Origin: Microbispora sp. H11081
GTDB taxonomy: Bacteria; Actinomycetota; Actinomycetes; Streptosporangiales; Streptosporangiaceae
DNA length: 64,000 nucleotides
Direction of reading: 5' to 3'
NCBI RefSeq assembly: GCF_012999535.1
Contig: NZ_JABBWV010000005.1
Span: 372,001-436,000 of the forward strand
Shown here: piece by piece, positions 60,768-64,000 of the stretch
How positions within the stretch are numbered: position 1 is the first letter of the stretch
Layout of the letters: each line of letters opens with the position of its first letter
Made by a program: the position numbers and the translations under genes
The notes under the pieces: model-generated
What the model saw: the letters and a program-made list of their open reading frames with translations, nothing else
What the model was told of the DNA's origin: nothing
Databases searched by the model: none

Positions 60768-61514
60768 TCAGGTGAGGAAGCCTCCATCGACGGCGAGGTG
60801 GGCGCCAGTGATGTATGAGGCGTCATCGGACAGGAGGAAGGCGACCGCGGTGGCGATCTCCCTGGGCTCACCCACGCGCCGGGCTGCGATGGCGGCCGCG
60901 ATGCCCTCCGCTTCCCCCTCGTTCGCGGAGTCGAGCATCGGGGTGGCGATGACCCCGGGCTGCAACTCGTTGATACGTACTCCGCGGGCGGCCCAGTCCT
61001 GGGCGGCCGAGCGGGTGATGCCGCGGATGCCGTGTTTGGACGCCGAGTAGGCTGCCCGAAGCGGCAGGCCACGATCGGCGAACACGCTGGAGACGTTCAC
61101 GATGGCCCCGCCCCCGGAGGCGTGGATGACGGGCAGTTGGGCCTTCATGCCGTAGTAGATCGACGACAGGTTGATGGCGAGCGTCCGCTCCCACGTCTCT
61201 TCGGGCAGGTCGGGCAGATCATGGTTCTCGCTGCTGACGCCGGCGTTGTTGACGGCGTAGTGCAGGGAGCCGAAACGCTCCACCATGGTGGTGACCACGC
61301 GCTGCACAGCCCTGGTATCGGAGACGTCGGCGGGTAGGACGAGGGCTTCGCCCCCCGCCTTGGTGATCTGGGCCGCGACTTCGCGCAGCGGCTCCTCACG
61401 GCGGCCCACCAGGGTCACCCTGGCACCGCGCTCGGCCAGCAGGATGGCAGTGGCCGCGCCCATACCGGTGCCGGCACCGGTTACGAGGGCGACCTTGTCG
61501 TGGAAGGGGATCAT
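60768..61514 (-). CDS. SDR-family oxidoreductase
   Basis: A 248-residue classical SDR. The cofactor motif TGAGTGMGAAT and VTLVGRREEPL (Arg suggesting NADPH) are followed by NNAGVSS, the catalytic Ser in VNVSSVFA and Tyr/Lys in YSASKHG. The end SYITGAHLAVDGGF is standard. AAGGA lies 8 bases before the ATG. It follows the second SDR by 40 bases and is probably in its TetR-controlled operon. Confidence 0.85.
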   Translation of the reverse strand: MIPFHDKVALVTGAGTGMGAATAILLAERGARVTLVGRREEPLREVAAQITKAGGEALVLPADVSDTRAVQRVVTTMVERFGSLHYAVNNAGVSSENHDLPDLPEETWERTLAINLSSIYYGMKAQLPVIHASGGGAIVNVSSVFADRGLPLRAAYSASKHGIRGITRSAAQDWAARGVRINELQPGVIATPMLDSANEGEAEGIAAAIAARRVGEPREIATAVAFLLSDDASYITGAHLAVDGGFLT

Positions 61515-61554
61515 GTCTTTTGTCCTTCTGGTGTTTCTTTCCGCAGCGCCGTGC

Positions 61555-62421
61555 CTACTTCTCCGTGTCCGCGGGGAGGTCGACAGGGTAGGGGGCGCCG
61601 AAGTCCGCCGAGGCGGAGACGGCCTGCCAGGCGTGGGCCTCCGCGATTTGCGTGCGGGAGTAGTCCAGTGCCATGCGTGCGCCGACGGCGCCGAGGAGCA
61701 GGTGGCTGGGCAGGTGCTCGCGCTTGGCGACGCGCACCAGGATCGTGGCCGCCCTCTCTGGGTCGCCCGCGGCGTCGTTGCCGCGGAGCCGCTCGGCGAA
61801 GGCGCCGACGGTGCCCCGGTAGTACTCGGGGATGGAGTGGACCTCCATTGACGCGCCGGCCCAGTCGGTGGCGAAGCCCGCGGGCTCGACCACCAGGTAG
61901 CGGATGTTGAAGGGGGCACTCTCCGTGGCCAGCGTGCGGGTCAGGCCGTCGACGGCGAACTTCGCGGCCTGGTAGGACCCCAGGCCCGGGGTGCCGCCGA
62001 CTCGGCCGCCCACCGAGGAGAACTGGATGACGATGCCGCCGCCTTGGGCCCGTAGGAGCGGCAGCGCCGCCTTGGAGACGTTGTACACGCCGAAGAAGTT
62101 CGTCTCGAACTGGCGCCGGAAGTCCTCCTCCGGGGCGGTCTCGACCGGGGCGATGTTGGCGTAGCCGGCGTTGTTGACGACCACGTCGATACGTCCGAAG
62201 CGCTCGCGGCCGGCGTCGAGGGCGGCGGACGCGGCGGCGGCGTCCGTCACGTCGAGGGCCACGGGAAGAAGCCGGTCGCCGTATGCGGTGGCGAGGTCGT
62301 CGAGTTGCTCGGGCTTCCGGGCCGTGGCGACGACCTGGTCGCCTGCTTCGAGCGCCGCGATGGTGAGGGCGCGGCCGAAGCCGCGCGAAGAACCGGTGAT
62401 GAACCATGTCTGGACTGTCAT
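61555..62421 (-). CDS. SDR-family oxidoreductase, retinol dehydrogenase-like
   Basis: A 288-residue SDR of the longer type. It has WFITGSSRGFGRALTIAAL at the N terminus, NNAGYANIAP, the catalytic Ser in IQFSSVGG and YQAAKFA, followed by the extended C-terminal substrate region (EPAGFATDWAGASM). It is divergent from the TetR gene; the twin 19-bp repeats at 62439-62479 lie right upstream of its start. Confidence 0.87.
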   Translation of the reverse strand: MTVQTWFITGSSRGFGRALTIAALEAGDQVVATARKPEQLDDLATAYGDRLLPVALDVTDAAAASAALDAGRERFGRIDVVVNNAGYANIAPVETAPEEDFRRQFETNFFGVYNVSKAALPLLRAQGGGIVIQFSSVGGRVGGTPGLGSYQAAKFAVDGLTRTLATESAPFNIRYLVVEPAGFATDWAGASMEVHSIPEYYRGTVGAFAERLRGNDAAGDPERAATILVRVAKREHLPSHLLLGAVGARMALDYSRTQIAEAHAWQAVSASADFGAPYPVDLPADTEK

Positions 62422-62438
62422 GGTTTTAGTGAAACACG

Positions 62439-62479
62439 GTTGCGCTATTAAGGCAACCCTGTTGCGCTATTAAGGCAAC
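62439..62479. promoter_or_regulatory. Two identical 19-bp operators for the TetR regulator
   Basis: GTTGCGCTATTAAGGCAAC occurs at 62439-62457 and again at 62461-62479. Each copy is an inverted repeat (GTTGC...GCAAC). The centres are 22 bases apart, two helical turns, so two dimers would bind on the same face of the DNA and cover both divergent promoters. Confidence 0.8.
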
Positions 62480-62501
62480 GCGAGTGCGTTAGGCTGGAGC
62501 T

Positions 62502-63179
62502 GTGACCAGCCGGTTCCAGCGAGCACGCAGCCCCGAAGCCAAACGTGAGCGGGAAGAGGCGATCCTCGACGCCGCGACGCAACTCGCGGGAGAGCGCGGC
62601 GTCCGCGAGGTCACCCTCACGGACATCGCCGACGCCGTCGGCATGCACAAGTCCGCGATGCTCCGCTACTTCGAAACCCGTGAAGAGATCTACCTCCGCC
62701 TCACCGCACGAGGTTGGACCGAGTGGGTCGCCGCCCTGCGGGCGCAGCTCGACGATGTCGGCCGGCGGACGGCGGGCGCCCCCCGGGAACGCGTCCCCGC
62801 CGCGGCCCAGGCCCTGACTCGCTCCCTCGTCAGTCGGCCTCTGTTCTGCGACCTCCTCGCGCACGCCCCCCTCAACCTCGAACGCAACGTCTCCCTGGAG
62901 ACCGTCCGCACCTTCAAACTCAGCGCACTCGCCCAGTCCGCGGCGGCCTCACGGGCCCTCGCCACCTGCCTCGGCCTGGAGGAAGCACAGGCCCGCAACG
63001 TCATCACCGCCGCCACAACCATGGCCGGCGCACTCCACCAGATCGCCGCCCCTCACACTCCCGCCCTTCGGCACCTCTACGCGTCCGACCCCGACCTCAC
63101 TCACGCCCTGGTGGACGTCGAGCCCCGCCTCACCGACATCCTCACCGCCCTGATCACCGGATACCTCGCCACCTCGTGA
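62502..63179 (+). CDS. TetR-family regulator
   Basis: A 225-residue regulator. The HTH reads AILDAATQLAGERGVREVTLTDIADAVGMHKSAMLRYFETREEIYLRL. The C-terminal domain resembles the TetR_C_17-type with HAPLNLERNVSLETVRTFK. The GTG at 62502 lies 7 bases after a TAGGCT box (62490-62495), so the message may be leaderless. It should repress itself and the two SDR genes. Confidence 0.9.
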   Translation: MTSRFQRARSPEAKREREEAILDAATQLAGERGVREVTLTDIADAVGMHKSAMLRYFETREEIYLRLTARGWTEWVAALRAQLDDVGRRTAGAPRERVPAAAQALTRSLVSRPLFCDLLAHAPLNLERNVSLETVRTFKLSALAQSAAASRALATCLGLEEAQARNVITAATTMAGALHQIAAPHTPALRHLYASDPDLTHALVDVEPRLTDILTALITGYLATS

Positions 63180-63189
63180 TCAGTGGGCG

Positions 63190-63333
63190 GTGGCTGACGC
63201 GTGCACGTACGAGTTGCATGCGGAGGCGTGCCCGTTTCTGGCCGGGTTGCGGAGCAAGGGCCGGTCGCCGAACACGGAGCGGGTTCACGTCGGCCGTCAC
63301 CTTCTGCACCTGAACCACTGTGCCGAGCGCCGT
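63190..63333 (+). pseudogene. N-terminal remnant of a tyrosine recombinase/integrase
   Basis: The frame from the GTG at 63190 reads CPFLAGLRSKGRSPNTERVH and then VGRHLLHLNHC. This is the SAM-like core-binding start of phage-type integrases (FL..LR.KGRSPNT...Y...L..FL..C). After about 48 codons the similarity stops at the palindrome at 63334-63363, and no catalytic domain follows. It is a truncated remnant of a mobile element. Confidence 0.6.
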
Positions 63334-63363
63334 GCCGGTGCGGGCCCCAGGGCCCGCACCGGC
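63334..63363. repeat. Perfect 14-bp palindrome at the break point of the integrase remnant
   Basis: GCCGGTGCGGGCCC at 63334-63347 pairs with GGGCCCGCACCGGC at 63350-63363 with a 2-base spacer. It could end a transcript or mark the deletion junction. Confidence 0.6.
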
Positions 63364-63461
63364 CACCAATCGTCTCGACGGCCTGTGCGAACGAGCCACG
63401 GATCGACTCGCGGACCGCGAGGCGCTTGATCCCGTGGCTGCGCCGACCATCCGGCACCGCC

Positions 63462-63486
63462 TTCTCTACCGACACGGTAGAGAAGA
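63462..63486 (-). terminator. Hairpin downstream of the CorC-like gene
   Basis: CTTCTCTACC at 63462-63471 pairs with GGTAGAGAAG at 63477-63486, loop GACAC, 12 bases beyond the stop codon of the leftward gene. Confidence 0.65.
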
Positions 63487-63498
63487 CACCACCCTCCG

Positions 63499-64000
63499 TC
63501 AGGCGGCGAGCAGCTCGCCGACCAGCGTCGTGAGATCGATCACACCGACCGGTGTGCCGTCGCCGTCGGTGACGAGCCCGAGCTGGGCGCGCGCCTCCTG
63601 CATCAGGGAGACGGCGTCGGAGATCGTGGTGCTCTTCGCCACACGGGGGACCGGGGTCGCCAGCTCGCCGGCCAGGCGGTCCGGCTGGAGCACCGCGTCG
63701 CGCACGTGGAGCACCCCGGCCACGTCGTCGGGGGTGACGACCAGCATGCGCAGGCTGCCGTCGCGCGCCGCCGTACGGCGCACGAGCGGCGCGTCGGCGT
63801 TCGCGGGCACCGAGGTCGCCTCGCCCACGGGCACCATCAGCCGTTCGACCGGCTGGGAGTGCACCCGTAGCGCGCGGGTGAGCAGGTCGTGCTCGTCGCG
63901 GTCGAGCATGCCCATCCGGCCGGACTCGGCGACCAGCATGGCGAGCTGACGGGGCGTGCGCGTGGTGGCCAGCTCGTCGCGTGGCCGTACGCCGGCCAGC
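63499..64000 (-). CDS. CorC/HlyC-like protein with CBS pair (5' part outside window)
   Basis: Only the C-terminal 166 codons are present; the frame is open through the right edge. The visible part is a CBS-domain pair (QPVERLMVPVGEATSVPANAD as the first strand, VPRVAKSTTISDAVSLMQE and VTDGDGTPVGVIDLTTLVGELL as the second). It is preceded by the RTPRQLAMLVAESGRMGMLD linker typical of CNNM/CorC membrane proteins, proposed Mg2+ or Co2+ efflux systems. The ATG at 63939 is internal. Confidence 0.82.
   Translation of the reverse strand, partial: LAGVRPRDELATTRTPRQLAMLVAESGRMGMLDRDEHDLLTRALRVHSQPVERLMVPVGEATSVPANADAPLVRRTAARDGSLRMLVVTPDDVAGVLHVRDAVLQPDRLAGELATPVPRVAKSTTISDAVSLMQEARAQLGLVTDGDGTPVGVIDLTTLVGELLAA

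Noticed and set aside
1390-63363. A single 60-kb integrative element bounded by the tRNA-like remnant and the integrase remnant
   Set aside because: The interval contains the conserved core cluster crgA-pknB-fhaA-tRNA-Leu, and no direct repeat links the ends.

Overview
The window comes from a high-GC Actinomycetota chromosome. Start codons are often GTG, several genes look leaderless with a TANNNT box about 7 bases before the start, and regulation is dominated by TetR, GntR, MarR, ArsR and SARP proteins. The cluster fhaA-fhaB-pstP-rodA-pbpA-pknA-pknB beside tRNA-Leu(CAG), with pabA, crgA, a rhomboid protease, a cyclophilin and a DUF5324 protein on the other side, is the conserved cell-wall and division neighbourhood found near oriC in Streptomyces-like actinomycetes. 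The accessory content fits a soil actinomycete, perhaps Streptosporangiales, but the genus cannot be fixed from sequence alone.

Layout. 1-6.7 kb: the 3' end of a family 2 glycosyltransferase, a decayed tRNA-like 3' end with a hairpin, a VapBC-type toxin-antitoxin pair, a GntR regulator divergent from a CynX-like MFS transporter, an unrecognised 416-residue protein, a triple 17-bp repeat and a small secreted protein. 7-10.6 kb: a carbohydrate ABC importer (binding lipoprotein plus two permeases). 10.7-18.2 kb: small regulator/enzyme units: a fused ArsR-SRPBCC regulator with a 46-bp imperfect palindrome, an alpha/beta hydrolase divergent from TetR, DinB, a fused luciferase-like/FAD oxidase divergent from MarR, a Nudix hydrolase and a DHFR-like reductase. 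18.3-23.9 kb: a secreted I36-type protein, a 1406-residue SARP/NTPase/membrane/WD40 protein and a lipoprotein.

24-34 kb: a sugar-acid module. Reading leftward: SDR dehydrogenase, GntR regulator, D-galactonate dehydratase, 2-keto-3-deoxy-6-phospho-sugar aldolase and 2-keto-3-deoxy-sugar kinase. Reading rightward from the same intergenic region: an RbsB/RbsA/RbsC-type importer, a zinc dehydrogenase and a DUF4380 protein. Together these look like uptake plus a De Ley-Doudoroff type pathway from an aldose or aldonate to pyruvate and glyceraldehyde 3-phosphate. 34-44.7 kb: a DUF72 protein, an RlmG-like methyltransferase, a short ThrRS without editing domain preceded by a Thr-rich leader peptide and an attenuator, an MFS exporter, a secreted phosphodiesterase, a PAS-SpoIIE phosphatase/STAS pair and a zinc dehydrogenase. 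44.7-50 kb: a HelD-like RNA polymerase-associated helicase, a pair of 97-bp direct repeats, DUF5324, cyclophilin, rhomboid, an SDR remnant and a cluster of DnaA-box-like 9-mers. 50-60.2 kb: crgA, pabA, the pkn/pbpA/rodA/pstP/fha operon (overlapping genes, all leftward) and tRNA-Leu. 60.2-64 kb: two SDRs divergent from a TetR regulator with two identical 19-bp operators, an integrase N-terminal remnant and the 3' part of a CorC/HlyC-like gene.

The strongest candidate for an undescribed system is the threonine attenuator at 36.13-36.25 kb. It has a predicted leaderless 16-codon leader peptide with four Thr codons, a 1:2 hairpin, a competing antiterminator and a 13-bp terminator, all directly upstream of the editing-less ThrRS. 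I found no CRISPR array, intact insertion sequence or rRNA gene.
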